The notes under the pieces are model-generated. The model was given only the letters and a program-made list of their open reading frames with translations, searched no databases and was not told the origin of the DNA. Positions 18,015 to 28,873 of a DNA stretch of 64,000 nt are shown here, piece after piece. Position numbers and translations under genes: made by a program. The stretch is from Pseudoalteromonas lipolytica. GTDB taxonomy: Bacteria > Pseudomonadota > Gammaproteobacteria > Enterobacterales > Alteromonadaceae. The stretch spans positions 248,001-312,000 of the forward strand of contig NZ_LJTC01000005.1 in NCBI RefSeq assembly GCF_001306915.1, read 5' to 3'. The first letter of the stretch is position 1, and each line of letters begins with the position of its first letter.

Positions 18015-19940
18015 TTATAAACCTAAGCTGGCTTTAATGGTATGCATTTGCTCTTGTAGGCGATGCTGAATATCACTAACCAGAGAGTTTGATTCGCTTA
18101 CCTGCCCTTTCATGCTTTGCATTGATTGACTGAAGTTTTCGAGTAAGGCGTTTTGCTGTTTAGCCAGCTCCATAGCATCAAACGCGACTTTATTAGCATC
18201 TTGCGCGTTATCGGCAACGCCTTCTGAGTTACGTTTAAGCTCTTGAGCATTTTGTGTTTGCAGCTCGGCATCAGTAGCCAGTGCACTAATTTGCTCCGAT
18301 ACCATGGTGGAGTTTTCACTTAAGCGGTTTAACTGATTGTGAATATCATCAAGTGACCCCTGCGTTTGTCTGGCAAGTTTTCGTACTTCGTCAGCGACCA
18401 CCGCAAAGCCTCGGCCATGCTCACCTGCACGCGCCGACTCAATCGCTGCATTCAGTGCTAATAAGTTTGTTTGCTCAGCAATATTTTTAATCACCTCAAT
18501 AACTTGACCCACATCATCAACGCCTTTTAATAGCTCTTTTAAGCTATCTAGGCCTTGCTCAACGCGTTCTTCAGTACGAGAGCTTGCGGTTAACATGCTA
18601 TCTGCAAAGCCTAGGCTCTGCTCCATCGCACCAAAGGTTTGTTTGGCGTTATCAGCAACTTGACCATTGATGTTATTAACCTGTTCACCAATGTCTTGAA
18701 TATCAGTAAGTAAACTTTGGTTTTGTTCAACCTGAGAGTGGCTAGCATCAGTTTGCTGGGCAATCGTATGTAAGTGCTCGCTCATCTCTAGCATAAAGTC
18801 ATTAATAACCTTAAGCATTTGTGCTCGTTCTTCTGCTTCACCACGCTGGCGCTCAATCAATTGATTAAAGTAATGGGCAATTTCACCGACTTCAGTTTTC
18901 GGATTTTTACTCTCAATGTTTTTAAGCTCATTACTCTCAATTAAGAAAGCAAAGCCATCACGCAATTGACGCAGCGGGTTAAGCACTTGGTTACGCTGTA
19001 CGAAATACACACCCGCTGCTAAAACCACCAGCATGCCAATGGCTACACAAAATACGATAAACACTTGCTGCTTAAGGTCGCTCTGTTCATCTTTTAGCTT
19101 TTGCTCTGCACCGAGCACCGTTGTAGACAAGGCGCCGATTTGCTCGCGCAAGGCTTGCATACCGGTTTGACGCTGCTCTGCTTGCTCAAGAGTGGATGCT
19201 AAATCACGTGGGAAGCGTTTGGGCCAGCTACTTAACTCAGCTTTTATGTCACCGGCCAAATCTTCTGCTTCTTCGCCAAAAAATAAAGCGTCTTCATCCA
19301 CTTCGCTCATTACACCTAAATTTTCGAGTTTATCGATTTTAGCCCCAAGCGCATTTAGGTTTTCAACACTTTGATTGAGGCTGTTTTTAGTGTCTTGATC
19401 AAAGTTGATCACTAACTTATAAGTGTACAAAGCAAGTGAAGTGACTTCGCTGTAGTAGTCAGCAGCTAGTTGGTAATACTCAAGTGCAAGCGTTGTTTGC
19501 GGCTCGGCTTTACTTGCATAGCTAATTAATGATGAAGCTGAACCTGCCATTTGTCTTAACGAGTTATCGAGCAGTGCCATTTCGTTACCCGATAGCTTAC
19601 CTAAAGCGCGATACTTACCGTTGATGTCTTTATCGAGTGCTGTTAGCTGGCTATTAAGCTGACTTGCAAGATCACTAGGCAACTTAGCTAAATGCTGCTT
19701 TTTAACATCACTTATCAGCGTAGAAGCTTTATTTAAGTGTTGGCTGTCACCTTGTTCTAAATAATCATCAAGGTAGCTTTTTAAATCAATAATGATAGTG
19801 TTTTTTAGCTTGTTATAAGCGTTATCTTGTTGCTCTAAACCGAATAAGGTTTGACTTGCCCAAAACAGAGTGGCTGCTAATAAAATACTAGCGAGAGTAA
19901 GTAAAACGGCCAATAGCCGAGTAAATGATGACACGCGCAT
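18015..19940 (-). CDS. Methyl-accepting chemotaxis protein
   Basis: About 641 residues from the ATG at 19940 (a TTG at 19955 is an alternative). The first membrane helix is near residues 7-30, followed by a long helical periplasmic sensor (about 31-290), a second membrane helix ([20 protein letters not shown]), a HAMP region and the cytoplasmic signalling hairpin. The hairpin tip is the highly conserved [20 protein letters not shown]. No C-terminal receptor pentapeptide for CheR is seen. The ligand is unknown. Confidence 0.93.
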   Translation of the reverse strand: MRVSSFTRLLAVLLTLASILLAATLFWASQTLFGLEQQDNAYNKLKNTIIIDLKSYLDDYLEQGDSQHLNKASTLISDVKKQHLAKLPSDLASQLNSQLTALDKDINGKYRALGKLSGNEMALLDNSLRQMAGSASSLISYASKAEPQTTLALEYYQLAADYYSEVTSLALYTYKLVINFDQDTKNSLNQSVENLNALGAKIDKLENLGVMSEVDEDALFFGEEAEDLAGDIKAELSSWPKRFPRDLASTLEQAEQRQTGMQALREQIGALSTTVLGAEQKLKDEQSDLKQQVFIVFCVAIGMLVVLAAGVYFVQRNQVLNPLRQLRDGFAFLIESNELKNIESKNPKTEVGEIAHYFNQLIERQRGEAEERAQMLKVINDFMLEMSEHLHTIAQQTDASHSQVEQNQSLLTDIQDIGEQVNNINGQVADNAKQTFGAMEQSLGFADSMLTASSRTEERVEQGLDSLKELLKGVDDVGQVIEVIKNIAEQTNLLALNAAIESARAGEHGRGFAVVADEVRKLARQTQGSLDDIHNQLNRLSENSTMVSEQISALATDAELQTQNAQELKRNSEGVADNAQDANKVAFDAMELAKQQNALLENFSQSMQSMKGQVSESNSLVSDIQHRLQEQMHTIKASLGL

Positions 19941-20057
19941 AAACGATATTCCCAAGTAACGTTGCGCGCGTAGAATATTAACCTTTTATGACAATATGAT
20001 GAAATGCCACCATAAACAACTACACGAAAAAACCAGATACATCCAAAAACATTAGAT

Positions 20058-20813
20058 TTAAACCATTGCCGCTTTTACATATACATCAAAGCGGTTCTTT
20101 TTGGTTTTGATTTGCATACTCGGGGTTTTGTCATTTAAAAATGGCGCGTAATCAGGCCGCTTCACAACCACTCGCTTACTAGCAAGCGGATAAGCAAACT
20201 CTAATAGATCATCGGCATCGCTATCTGAGCCCACAAGCTCTTGGAATACTCGCATTTCTTTTTTAACGAGGGCTGATTTTTCACGATGAGGAAACATAGG
20301 ATCTAAGTACACAACATCAGGAGTATCACTACATTGCGCCAGTAACGTATGACTAGAGCCAAACACTAAGCTCATGTTTTCTTTCATCCAAGGGCCAATT
20401 TCTGCATCGTTATAGGCGCGTTCTAGGCCATCAAATAATAGCGCGGCAACTAGTGGATGGCGCTCATGTAAAATCACTTTACAGCCTAGTGATGCCAGTA
20501 CAAAGCCATCACGACCAAGGCCTGCGGTGGCATCAAGCACCACTGGTGTGGCACCTTTATTTAACCCTACAGCCTTTGCTATAGCTTGCCCTTTACCTCC
20601 ACCAAACTTACGGCGGTGAGCAGCAGCACCCGTTACAAAATCAACGTGGATTGCACCTAGCTTAGGTTCGTCCTTTTTTTTCAAGCTAAGACCTTGGTCG
20701 TCATAATGAAGCGAAAAGCCCGCATTCTGCTCAGCCCACTTAGCTAAACCAAAACGCAACTCTATTGCATCTAAATAAGGGCGCATTTCTTTAAAAGGAC
20801 AATGAATTACCAC
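20058..20813 (-). CDS. rsmJ: 16S rRNA (guanine-1516-N2)-methyltransferase RsmJ
   Basis: A 251-residue class I SAM methyltransferase. The SAM-binding motif is [20 protein letters not shown], and the catalytic motif is [13 protein letters not shown]; both are characteristic of RsmJ (YhiQ). The central [16 protein letters not shown] block is also diagnostic. A GTG start at 20813 follows GGAG by 6 bases. It methylates N2 of G1516 in the 30S subunit. It lies between the response-regulator and chemoreceptor genes on the same strand. Confidence 0.93.
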   Translation of the reverse strand: MVIHCPFKEMRPYLDAIELRFGLAKWAEQNAGFSLHYDDQGLSLKKKDEPKLGAIHVDFVTGAAAHRRKFGGGKGQAIAKAVGLNKGATPVVLDATAGLGRDGFVLASLGCKVILHERHPLVAALLFDGLERAYNDAEIGPWMKENMSLVFGSSHTLLAQCSDTPDVVYLDPMFPHREKSALVKKEMRVFQELVGSDSDADDLLEFAYPLASKRVVVKRPDYAPFLNDKTPSMQIKTKKNRFDVYVKAAMV

Positions 20814-20856
20814 ACAAAACTCCGAGCTATATTAATCGGCGTCAGTATAGCATGGC

Positions 20857-22035
20857 TTAAAATAGCTCGATATCCGTTTGTGAAGTGACATCTTCAGTGT
20901 GACTAGGCTCTGCCATTTTTTGCAAACTGGCGAGAAGATCACTACGCGCTTCAATAATGTGTTTTAACTGATATTTTATAAACGCTAAATCATCATTGAG
21001 CGAAGAAAATAATAACTTAGTCTGCTCTAGTTGCTGTAGATGAAAAGTTACTTCATCACTACTCGACAAATTGCTTTGTGCGACTGACTTATTTAACTCA
21101 TCCAATTGCGCAGCTAGTTTTTCAACCGCTCGTTCGCGTGAGTCACTGTTTTGATACATTTGTTGAGATAGTTCATTAAAGGCATTCCCAATTTGCTGTG
21201 CCTGAGTCAGTGCCCGCTCATTAATTTCCATATCTTGAACTTTTGCGTTTGTGACTTCGAGGATGTGCGGGAATAAATCTTTATAACGACCATAAAGTTG
21301 GGCATCATCTAATGGCATGTTTTTGACTAACATTGACACTTTAGGGTAATTAATAATGGTGCGGTGGCTAAAATCAACAAAGCGATTCGCATCACGATGT
21401 TTTTCAAGTAACTCCTGCTCTAAAGGACATACTCCACCTTCTGCACAGCAAAACACGCCAACATCGTGATACCAAAACGCCAGCACGACATCAAGCTCCA
21501 TCGGGTTAAAAAACTCAAACATATGCTCAGATAACGCTTTGATATCATGCGCATGATAAGTCTGCCCAACGTAGCGCATGATGCGTCCCATATCACCTGA
21601 ATCAGTCATCGCTATTTCGGCGGTTATTTGCGCTCGCTCAACGTCACTGGTTAATTTTTTTGAATGCTGGCGGTACTGATATAACACACGAATTCGTGCC
21701 ATCAGCTCTTCAGCATTGAATGGTTTTACAATGTAATCAGCTGCACCTGCGTTATAGCCTTTTACACGGTCTGGTAAGTCCGCTTTACCCGATAAAAACA
21801 TCACAGGAATATCTTTAGTTTGCGGGTTAGCTTTTAATTCGTTACACACCTCGTACCCTGATTTAGCAGGCATTTCAACATCAAGTAAAATAATGTCTGG
21901 GCTGTACTTTATCGCCTGTCTTAATCCTTCTTCACCATTTTTAGCATGGATCAACGTGCAAAAGCCCGATAGTGATTCTTCAATCACATGATGGACATAC
22001 TTATCATCATCAATGGCTAATACAAGTTTTGACAT
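20857..22035 (-). CDS. Response regulator with C-terminal coiled-coil region
   Basis: A 392-residue protein from the ATG at 22035 (AGGAA precedes it). The receiver domain (1-125) has Asp9-Asp11, phospho-acceptor Asp52 in ILLDVEMPAKSG, and the Lys in YIVKPFN. The middle part (about 140-280) contains an unusual FCCAEGGVCP stretch with Cys196, Cys197 and Cys203. The C-terminal 120 residues are predicted coiled coil. No DNA-binding, GGDEF or HD-GYP signature is visible, so output is probably by protein interaction. The partner kinase is not in the window. Confidence 0.85.
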   Translation of the reverse strand: MSKLVLAIDDDKYVHHVIEESLSGFCTLIHAKNGEEGLRQAIKYSPDIILLDVEMPAKSGYEVCNELKANPQTKDIPVMFLSGKADLPDRVKGYNAGAADYIVKPFNAEELMARIRVLYQYRQHSKKLTSDVERAQITAEIAMTDSGDMGRIMRYVGQTYHAHDIKALSEHMFEFFNPMELDVVLAFWYHDVGVFCCAEGGVCPLEQELLEKHRDANRFVDFSHRTIINYPKVSMLVKNMPLDDAQLYGRYKDLFPHILEVTNAKVQDMEINERALTQAQQIGNAFNELSQQMYQNSDSRERAVEKLAAQLDELNKSVAQSNLSSSDEVTFHLQQLEQTKLLFSSLNDDLAFIKYQLKHIIEARSDLLASLQKMAEPSHTEDVTSQTDIELF

Positions 22036-22142
22036 ACTTAATTCCTGCAACTGTTTTTAAAAAGAATAGTACGCAAGATTGAATTTGCTAAGAATTATTA
22101 ATAAAAAAGCGCCTTACGGCACTTTAGTTTAAGTAATGTGTA

Positions 22143-24194
22143 TTATGCTGCAATACCACTATGTCTTAATAGTGCATCAACTTGTGGTTCGCGTCCGCGG
22201 AACTTTTTAAATAGCTCCATAGGCTCTTCGCTCCCCCCTTTTTCTAAAATGTTCTTTAAGAAAGCTTCGCCCGTTGCTGGGTTAAAAATGCCTTCTTCTT
22301 CAAATTTAGAAAACGCATCGGCCGAGAGTACTTCAGCCCATTTATAAGAGTAATAACCTGCGCTATAACCGCCTGCAAAAATATGGCTAAAGCCATGCTG
22401 GAAACGATTAAACGCTGGCGCTTTAACAACAGCCGTTTTACTGCGTACCTCATCAAGTGTTGCTTGAATATGACATGGCTCACCCGCTTTGTAAGTATGG
22501 TGAATAGTAAAATCAAACAACGAGAACTCAAGCTGACGCAGCATTTGCATACCTGATTGGAAGTTCTTCGCCGCAAGAAGTTTATCTAGTAACTCTTTTG
22601 GTAATGGCTCATCTGTTTCGTAATGACCCGAAATAAAGCTCAGCGCTTCTTCTTCGTAACACCAGTTTTCAAGGAACTGACTTGGTAACTCAACCGCGTC
22701 CCATGCAACACCGTTAATACCAGCCACTGGCGCAGCATCTACTTGTGTCAACATATGGTGAATACCATGACCAAACTCATGGAATAACGTAGTCACTTCG
22801 TTATGCGTAAACAAAGCAGGCTTATCACCCACTGCTTTATTAAAGTTACACACTAAGTACGCAACAGGGGTTTGTAATTCGCCGTTTGCACGTACTTTTC
22901 GACCCATGCAGTCATCCATCCAAGCACCGCCACGCTTGCGATCGCGGGCATATAAATCTAGATAAAAACGGCCACGTAAAGTATTGCTACTATCGTAAAT
23001 TTCGAAGAAACGTACATCAGGGTGGTAAGTATCAAACTCTGTCACTTCTTTAACACTAATACCAAATAAACGATTAACTGTAGTGAATAAGCCACTTAGA
23101 ACTTTATTGGCTGGAAAATATGGGCGCAGCACTTCATCAGAAATCGCGTACTTCTCTTGCTTGAGCTTTTCGCCGTAGTAAGCGTAGTCCCACGCAGCCA
23201 GTTCAGTCACACCGTGCTTATCTTTTGCGTAAGCTGTTAGCTCAGCAAGCTCTTGCTCAGCTTGTGGCTTAGACTTAGCAGCTAAATCTTCTAAGAATGA
23301 GAAAACTTGCTCTGGCGTTTCTGCCATTTTAGTCGCCAATGACATATCAGCGTAGCTGTTAAAACCAAGTAACTTGGCAAGTTCATGACGCAGGGCAAGC
23401 TCTTCGCTCATAATAGCTGAGTTATCAAATTCACCAGCGTTAGGGCCTTGATCAGAGGCACGCGTCACAAACGCAGTGTAAAACTCTTCACGTAACTCGC
23501 GGTTATCAGCATAAGTCATGATTGGTAAGTAAGATGGAAAATCTAGCGTGAATACCCAGCCTTCTAGCTCTTTGCTTTTAGCTGTATCAGCACCTAGTGC
23601 TAACGCAGACTCTGGTAAACCAGCCAGTTCGCTTTCATCTGTAATATGCTTTTGCCAAGCAAGAGTTGCATCCATTACATTGTTACCAAACTTAGAGGCC
23701 AGCTCAGATAAGCGCGCACTGATTTCGCCATAACGCTTTTGTTGTTCAGGCTTTAAGGCAATACCAGATAGCTCAAAATCGCGCAGTGCATTAGTAATGG
23801 TTTTTTGCTGGGCAGTCGTTAGTGTTTTAAATTCGTCACTGCTGTGAAGTGCGTTGTAAGCATCGTACAAACCTTGATGCTGACCAACAAAGGTTGAATA
23901 CTCAGATAACAACGGCAAACATTGCTCATAGGCTTCACGTAGCTCGTCGTTATTAACGACAAAATTCATATGTGATACCGGTGAAAATAAGCGTGATAAC
24001 TTGTCATCAGCTTCTTCAAGCGGAAGCACCAAATCATTCCATGTGTATGATTTGCTTGCCAGTACCTCATCTATTTTGGTACGACACTCAGCAATCGCCG
24101 CCTTTAATGCTGGCACTACGTGTGCTGGTTTAATTTTAGAAAACGGCGGTAGCCCTTCTAAACCAATGAGCGGGTTATTTTCTGCAATTGTCAT
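22143..24194 (-). CDS. prlC: Oligopeptidase A (M3 metallopeptidase)
   Basis: A 683-residue thimet-type zinc oligopeptidase. The zinc site is H472-E473-F-G-H476 in TTLFHEFGHGIHHML. The start at 24194 (MTIAENNPLIGLEGLPPFS) fits the known N-terminus and the 680-residue E. coli OpdA. It acts in the cytosol, degrading signal-peptide fragments and short peptides. In E. coli prlC and rsmJ (yhiQ) are neighbours, and the same pairing is seen here with a response regulator between them. It is divergent from gor. Confidence 0.95.
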   Translation of the reverse strand: MTIAENNPLIGLEGLPPFSKIKPAHVVPALKAAIAECRTKIDEVLASKSYTWNDLVLPLEEADDKLSRLFSPVSHMNFVVNNDELREAYEQCLPLLSEYSTFVGQHQGLYDAYNALHSSDEFKTLTTAQQKTITNALRDFELSGIALKPEQQKRYGEISARLSELASKFGNNVMDATLAWQKHITDESELAGLPESALALGADTAKSKELEGWVFTLDFPSYLPIMTYADNRELREEFYTAFVTRASDQGPNAGEFDNSAIMSEELALRHELAKLLGFNSYADMSLATKMAETPEQVFSFLEDLAAKSKPQAEQELAELTAYAKDKHGVTELAAWDYAYYGEKLKQEKYAISDEVLRPYFPANKVLSGLFTTVNRLFGISVKEVTEFDTYHPDVRFFEIYDSSNTLRGRFYLDLYARDRKRGGAWMDDCMGRKVRANGELQTPVAYLVCNFNKAVGDKPALFTHNEVTTLFHEFGHGIHHMLTQVDAAPVAGINGVAWDAVELPSQFLENWCYEEEALSFISGHYETDEPLPKELLDKLLAAKNFQSGMQMLRQLEFSLFDFTIHHTYKAGEPCHIQATLDEVRSKTAVVKAPAFNRFQHGFSHIFAGGYSAGYYSYKWAEVLSADAFSKFEEEGIFNPATGEAFLKNILEKGGSEEPMELFKKFRGREPQVDALLRHSGIAA

Positions 24195-24345
24195 TTTCGT
24201 TCTCAAATTTTATGCGAAGATGGTTTTGAAGTTGGGGCGAATTGATGAAATACAAGGGGCTTAACCTTGGTCTTTATTATGCTATTATCAACTTATTACT
24301 AAATCGATTAATTAATAAAAAGTTATCTATTTTTGAGGACAAACT

Positions 24346-25707
24346 ATGGCTCAGCATTTTGATTACATTGCAATTGGTGGTGGTAGTGGCGGTATTGCCT
24401 CTGCAAACCGTGCAGCAATGCGTGGCGCAAAAGTCGCTCTTATTGAAGCAAAACACATGGGTGGCACCTGTGTAAACGTGGGTTGTGTTCCAAAGAAAGT
24501 AATGTGGCACGGCGCACAAATTGCTGAAGCAATTAACGCATATGCACCTGACTACGGCTTTGATGTTGAATTAAAAGGTTTTAGCTGGGCTAAATTAGTT
24601 GAAAGCCGCGAAGCGTATATTGGCCGTATTCACCAAGGTTACAACAAGTACTTATCTAGCAATGGTGTAACTGTAATCAATGGCTTTGCTAAGTTTGTTG
24701 ATAACAAAACAGTTGAAGTAAACGGTGAGCTATACACTGCTGACCATATCCTTGTCGCTGTTGGTGGTCGCCCTACTATTCCTAACATTCCAGGCGCTGA
24801 GCTTGGTATTGATTCAAATGGCTTCTTTGAGCTAGACGCACAACCTAAGCGTGTTGCTGTGGTTGGTGCAGGCTACATTGCCGTTGAAATCGCAGGCGTA
24901 CTTCATAGCCTTGGTACAGAAACACACCTGTTTGTTCGTAAAAACAAACCACTACGTACTTTTGACCCATACATTGTTGATACGCTTGTCGATATTATGG
25001 CAAAAGAAGGCCCAACTCTTCACACTGAGTGCACACCTAAAGAAGTAGTTAAAGAAAGCGATGGCAGCTTAACCATTCACTTTGAAAATGGTCACAGCCA
25101 AAACGTTGATGAAGTTATTTGGGCAATTGGCCGTACACCAACAACTGACAAGATCAATCTTGCTGCGGCAGGTGTTGAAGTAACTGAAGCTGGTTACGTT
25201 AAAGTAGACGAATTCCAAAACACCACAGCTGAAAACGTATACGCAGTTGGCGATATCATCGAAAACGGTATCGAACTTACGCCAGTAGCCGTTAAAGCAG
25301 GTCGTATTTTATCAGAGCGCTTATTCAATAAAGAACTACCTGATGATTTAAAAATGGACTACGAGCTAGTACCTACTGTGGTATTCAGCCATCCACCAAT
25401 CGGCACAATTGGTTTAACAGAGCAACAAGCGATTGATCAATACGGCAGCGATAACGTTAAAGTATATAAATCAAGCTTTGCAGCAATGTACACAGCGGTT
25501 ACTCAGCACCGTCAAGCATGTAACATGATGCTAGTGTGTGCAGGCGAAGACGAAAAAGTTGTTGGCTTACACGGCATTGGCTTTACCGTTGACGAAATGA
25601 TCCAAGGCTTTGCCGTTGCAATGAAGATGGGCGCAACCAAAGCAGACTTTGATGCTGTTGTGGCTATTCACCCGACGGGCTCAGAAGAGTTTGTAACGAT
25701 GAGATAA
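24346..25707 (+). CDS. gor: Glutathione reductase
   Basis: A 453-residue pyridine nucleotide-disulfide oxidoreductase. FAD binding is by [18 protein letters not shown]. The redox disulfide is Cys42/Cys47 in [16 protein letters not shown](P)H binding is near [20 protein letters not shown], and the dimer-interface His-Glu appears in [12 protein letters not shown] at the C-terminus. It reduces oxidised glutathione with NADPH in the cytosol. Good terminator follows. Together with the Prx5, KatG and glutaredoxin fusion it gives this window several oxidant-defence genes, though they are not one operon. Confidence 0.95.
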   Translation: MAQHFDYIAIGGGSGGIASANRAAMRGAKVALIEAKHMGGTCVNVGCVPKKVMWHGAQIAEAINAYAPDYGFDVELKGFSWAKLVESREAYIGRIHQGYNKYLSSNGVTVINGFAKFVDNKTVEVNGELYTADHILVAVGGRPTIPNIPGAELGIDSNGFFELDAQPKRVAVVGAGYIAVEIAGVLHSLGTETHLFVRKNKPLRTFDPYIVDTLVDIMAKEGPTLHTECTPKEVVKESDGSLTIHFENGHSQNVDEVIWAIGRTPTTDKINLAAAGVEVTEAGYVKVDEFQNTTAENVYAVGDIIENGIELTPVAVKAGRILSERLFNKELPDDLKMDYELVPTVVFSHPPIGTIGLTEQQAIDQYGSDNVKVYKSSFAAMYTAVTQHRQACNMMLVCAGEDEKVVGLHGIGFTVDEMIQGFAVAMKMGATKADFDAVVAIHPTGSEEFVTMR

Positions 25708-25729
25708 GCTCGCGTTACGAATCAATGTT

Positions 25730-25762
25730 AAAACCTTGTGGTGCTGCCACAAGGTTTTTTAT
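25730..25762 (+). terminator. Rho-independent terminator of gor
   Basis: AAACCTTGTGG pairs with CCACAAGGTTT around a short TGCTG loop and runs into TTTTTT. Confidence 0.9.
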
Positions 25763-25828
25763 TGCCTATGATTACAAAGTGAGGGGGAGTTGTTAAACTC
25801 AGCTAAAAGAATAAAAACGTAAACTACT

Positions 25829-26869
25829 TTGCAATCAATCACTTTATTCCCTGTACACCTTGTACAGAGTATCTTTCTGTTCCAAATGTTATTTGGTGCA
25901 TTATTAATTAATAGCCAAAAACAAAGTCGTTCCTTGGTGCTGCTGTTTGCATTTCAAGGCTGTGTGTGCGCCTTTAACCTGCTAGAAGGGTTAGGGTTTT
26001 CTAGTTACTTAATTACCCCTGCATTTACATTACTGTATGGGCCTATGATTTACTTTTTTACCTTATCTATAACAGGTAAACAGCCCTTTAAAACATCACA
26101 CTACGCGGTTCACTTAATTCCTGCGGCTATTTCCTTGGTCTTTACCCATTACACGCAAGCGATCATTTTACTTGGTTCGCTCAGTCAACTTGGCTACTTT
26201 TACTTTGCTTATGGCATTTTAAAGCGCTATCACAAACAACTTATGCATGCGCGCTCAGATGCTGAGAGCCTTAAATTAAAGTGGCTGATCAAAGCATTAT
26301 TTATTTTTGCCATTATTGTCGTATTTGATTTGCTGCGCATGAATGTGCAACCAATCACGCCGCTCGATTTAAAGATGCACTGGTATTTATTAAACGAAAT
26401 ACTGTTACTGCTAATGTTTAGCTTTTTGTTGTTTCACACCATCAAAAATAGCTTTCAATTCGAACCAGTCACATTGCCTGAAGAACCCGAAGCTGAACAA
26501 ACTGATTCGGCTGACGAGCAACTAGCGCAGCAAATTTTCTCAACCATTGATAACTTGGTTATTAACGAATCGCTTTATCGACAACCTAGGCTCTCACTAA
26601 ACGACTTAGCAAATCAAACCGGGCTCGGTAGTAAAGAAATATCTTGGGCTATTAACAGCTCTACGGGGAACAACTTTTGTGAGTACATCAACCAGCATAG
26701 AGTGAATGATGTTAAACGCGAAATAGAGCAAGACTCACCTCAAAAACTCAGCCTGATAGAGCTGGCATTTCAAGCAGGCTTTAATTCTAAATCGACTTTT
26801 AATGCCGTGTTTAAAAAAGAAACGGGATTAACACCGAGTCAATTTAAGAAGCAAACGCAAAAGAATTAG
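25829..26869 (+). CDS. AraC-family regulator with N-terminal membrane domain
   Basis: A 346-residue protein with seven hydrophobic helices (about residues 5-210), then a polar linker and a C-terminal AraC-type helix-turn-helix pair (about 245-343). The signature part is SLIELAFQAGFNSKSTFNAV and FKKETGLTPSQFKK. The frame opens only four codons after a TAA, and the first usable start is TTG at 25829 with no strong ribosome binding site; an internal ATG near residue 20 would delete one helix. Membrane-anchored AraC regulators of this layout are common in Alteromonadales and Bacteroidota; the target is unknown. Confidence 0.82.
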   Translation: MQSITLFPVHLVQSIFLFQMLFGALLINSQKQSRSLVLLFAFQGCVCAFNLLEGLGFSSYLITPAFTLLYGPMIYFFTLSITGKQPFKTSHYAVHLIPAAISLVFTHYTQAIILLGSLSQLGYFYFAYGILKRYHKQLMHARSDAESLKLKWLIKALFIFAIIVVFDLLRMNVQPITPLDLKMHWYLLNEILLLLMFSFLLFHTIKNSFQFEPVTLPEEPEAEQTDSADEQLAQQIFSTIDNLVINESLYRQPRLSLNDLANQTGLGSKEISWAINSSTGNNFCEYINQHRVNDVKREIEQDSPQKLSLIELAFQAGFNSKSTFNAVFKKETGLTPSQFKKQTQKN

Positions 26870-26887
26870 CTCATAAAACAGACAAAA

Positions 26888-26922
26888 AACGTCCTAAATC
26901 CTGTTTTAGGACGCTTTTTTAC
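26888..26922 (+). terminator. Rho-independent terminator after the AraC-type gene
   Basis: CGTCCTAAA pairs with TTTAGGACG and is followed by CTTTTTT. Confidence 0.85.
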
Positions 26923-26966
26923 AACTCAAACGCTAATTTAAACAAAAAACAACTTTGAGACTCCTG

Positions 26967-28748
26967 ATGTACAAGTCCTATTTTTTACTACTAACTTTGT
27001 GCCTATTAATAAACTTTTCGGGTTTTGCTTTAGCAACGAATCACTCTTTAGAGGTGACGAATCAAGCTTTAAAAGTGCAGCCAAGTCGTGTTGGTGCAAG
27101 CGATCCAATCGCTTACTTTCAATCGAAAACAGCAGCAATAGAATTTGCTAAACAACAAAACTGGGCTCAGGTGAATAAACTCACAAAAATGCTCATTAAT
27201 GAATATCAACACGATGGCGATACTTGGTATGTACTTGGCCTCAGTTATTTTCAATTGGCCGATTACCAAAATGCCAGCAATGCTTTGCAACGCGCACTTG
27301 CAATTGGGACTAGCTTAAAAGGCATTCCTAATGGGGCCAGTAACCCAAACGATTTAATGGTTAAAATTGCAGAGGCATACGCAGAGCTTGATAACCAACA
27401 GCAAGCCGAGTATTGGCTTAAAAAAGCACTAGCAGCAAGATGGGATGACCGCCCAACACTTGCTGGCACCAGCTTATTTAAATCTGGTATTAACCCTTAC
27501 TTTGAACGCTTTGCACAATCAGCCAGTTATAAATCACTTGCAGGTAATAATTTGGATACTGAACTCAATCGAGATCAAAAATGGCGCGCCGATTTAGCGT
27601 TTTTAGTTTCAGAGATCAAACGTTTACACGTGGCAATGTATCAAAACATGAGCTCACAACAGTTTGCAGAAAAAGTAGCTGAGATTGATAAGTCGATTCC
27701 TATTCTAACCGATCAGCAAATTGTTTTTCAGTTTATGGAGCTAATTGCATTACTTGGCAATGGTCATAATCTATTGATCCCAGCATGGGGTGAAACAGGC
27801 AACTTTCAGCAACTACCATTTCAGTTTTATCAATTTAGTGACGGTTTATACATCAGCAAAGCAAGTAGCGATTACCAGCAATATGTTGGTTATAAAGTTG
27901 AGGCATTTGCCGATACACCCGCCCAGCAAGCTCTTGAGTTAACTAAACGTATTAATGCTCGCGATAATGAAATGCAAACCCTTTGGTTGGGTCCCTATTA
28001 TTTAAGTTTGCTTAATGTGCTAAACGGGCTTGGCATTAGCAAAGGGAGCGAGGTAACACTTACGCTCAGCTCACCACAAGGCGCTATCACCACAGTTACA
28101 CCAGCGCTCAAATCAATGCAATTTGCAGGTTTTCCTAAGTTACCAAAACTTGCTGAGCACCCTACGCTTAGATACTTAGCAAAAAACAATACGCCGTTTT
28201 GGAGCGAACAAATCAAAACGAATAAATTACTGTATGTACAATTCAATGATGTGCGAAATAACAAAGATCTCACCCTTGCTGAATTTGCCATGCAGCTACA
28301 AACACAAATCAAACACGATGACATTGAGCATCTGGTATTGGATCTTCGCCATAACAGTGGTGGTAATGGCTCGCTCACCCCGCCTTTGGTGGCAACGGCC
28401 GCATTTTTTAACGTATTAAAACCACAAGGAAAGCTATTTATATTAATTGGCCGCAATACGTTTTCGGCAGGCCATGATGTAGCTGTAAAGATTGCCAATA
28501 TAGTGCCAGCGATTTTTGTAGGTGAGCCATCAGGCACCCGCCCGAATGTGGCAGGTGAAGCTGGCTGGTTTAACCTGCCATACAGTAAACAAACAGGCCT
28601 TATTTCGAGCCAATTCCACCAGCAAAGCCGAGCGGAAGATCATCGAATCTGGTTAGCGCCCGATATGCCAATTACACTTTCTGCAAAAGACTACTTTGCA
28701 GGTATCGATCCGGTAATGGATGCTGTTTTAACTATAACTAAGCAATAA
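26967..28748 (+). CDS. Exported TPR protein with S41-like peptidase domain
   Basis: About 593 residues from ATG 26967. A signal peptide (MYKSYFLLLTLCLLINFSGF..LA|TN) is followed by a region of TPR-like helices (about 55-180: DGDTWYVLGLSYFQLADYQN) and a C-terminal S41-type core. The core has LVLDLRHNSGGNGSL and the nucleophile segment GRNTFSAGHDVA with probable catalytic Ser500. A typical PDZ domain is not obvious. S41 enzymes use a Ser-Lys or related dyad; I could not place the Lys. Probably periplasmic. Co-transcription with the next gene is uncertain because of hairpins between them. Confidence 0.82.
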   Translation: MYKSYFLLLTLCLLINFSGFALATNHSLEVTNQALKVQPSRVGASDPIAYFQSKTAAIEFAKQQNWAQVNKLTKMLINEYQHDGDTWYVLGLSYFQLADYQNASNALQRALAIGTSLKGIPNGASNPNDLMVKIAEAYAELDNQQQAEYWLKKALAARWDDRPTLAGTSLFKSGINPYFERFAQSASYKSLAGNNLDTELNRDQKWRADLAFLVSEIKRLHVAMYQNMSSQQFAEKVAEIDKSIPILTDQQIVFQFMELIALLGNGHNLLIPAWGETGNFQQLPFQFYQFSDGLYISKASSDYQQYVGYKVEAFADTPAQQALELTKRINARDNEMQTLWLGPYYLSLLNVLNGLGISKGSEVTLTLSSPQGAITTVTPALKSMQFAGFPKLPKLAEHPTLRYLAKNNTPFWSEQIKTNKLLYVQFNDVRNNKDLTLAEFAMQLQTQIKHDDIEHLVLDLRHNSGGNGSLTPPLVATAAFFNVLKPQGKLFILIGRNTFSAGHDVAVKIANIVPAIFVGEPSGTRPNVAGEAGWFNLPYSKQTGLISSQFHQQSRAEDHRIWLAPDMPITLSAKDYFAGIDPVMDAVLTITKQ

Positions 28749-28797
28749 CCAGTGCTGGCACAAACCTTGTAACTGTTAATAAAGTAACCAGTTATAG

Positions 28798-28860
28798 CAA
28801 GAGTTTGCTCTTGTTTACTGTGTAATTAAGTAGTTATTACGCAGTAAACAAGGCATTTTT
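28798..28860 (+). promoter_or_regulatory. Nested, mutually exclusive hairpins upstream of the glutaredoxin-MauE gene
   Basis: CAAGAG (28798-28803) can pair with CTCTTG (28808-28813). The last bases of that second arm also begin a longer stem: 28810-28826 pairs with 28836-28852 over 17 bp with one G-T pair and a 9-base loop, followed by GCATTTTT. Only one of the two stems can form at a time. The long stem looks like a terminator and ends 10 bases before the AAGGAGG ribosome binding site. It may simply end the S41-like transcript, or act as an attenuator for the next gene. Confidence 0.55.
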
Positions 28861-28873
28861 ACAAGGAGGCACT

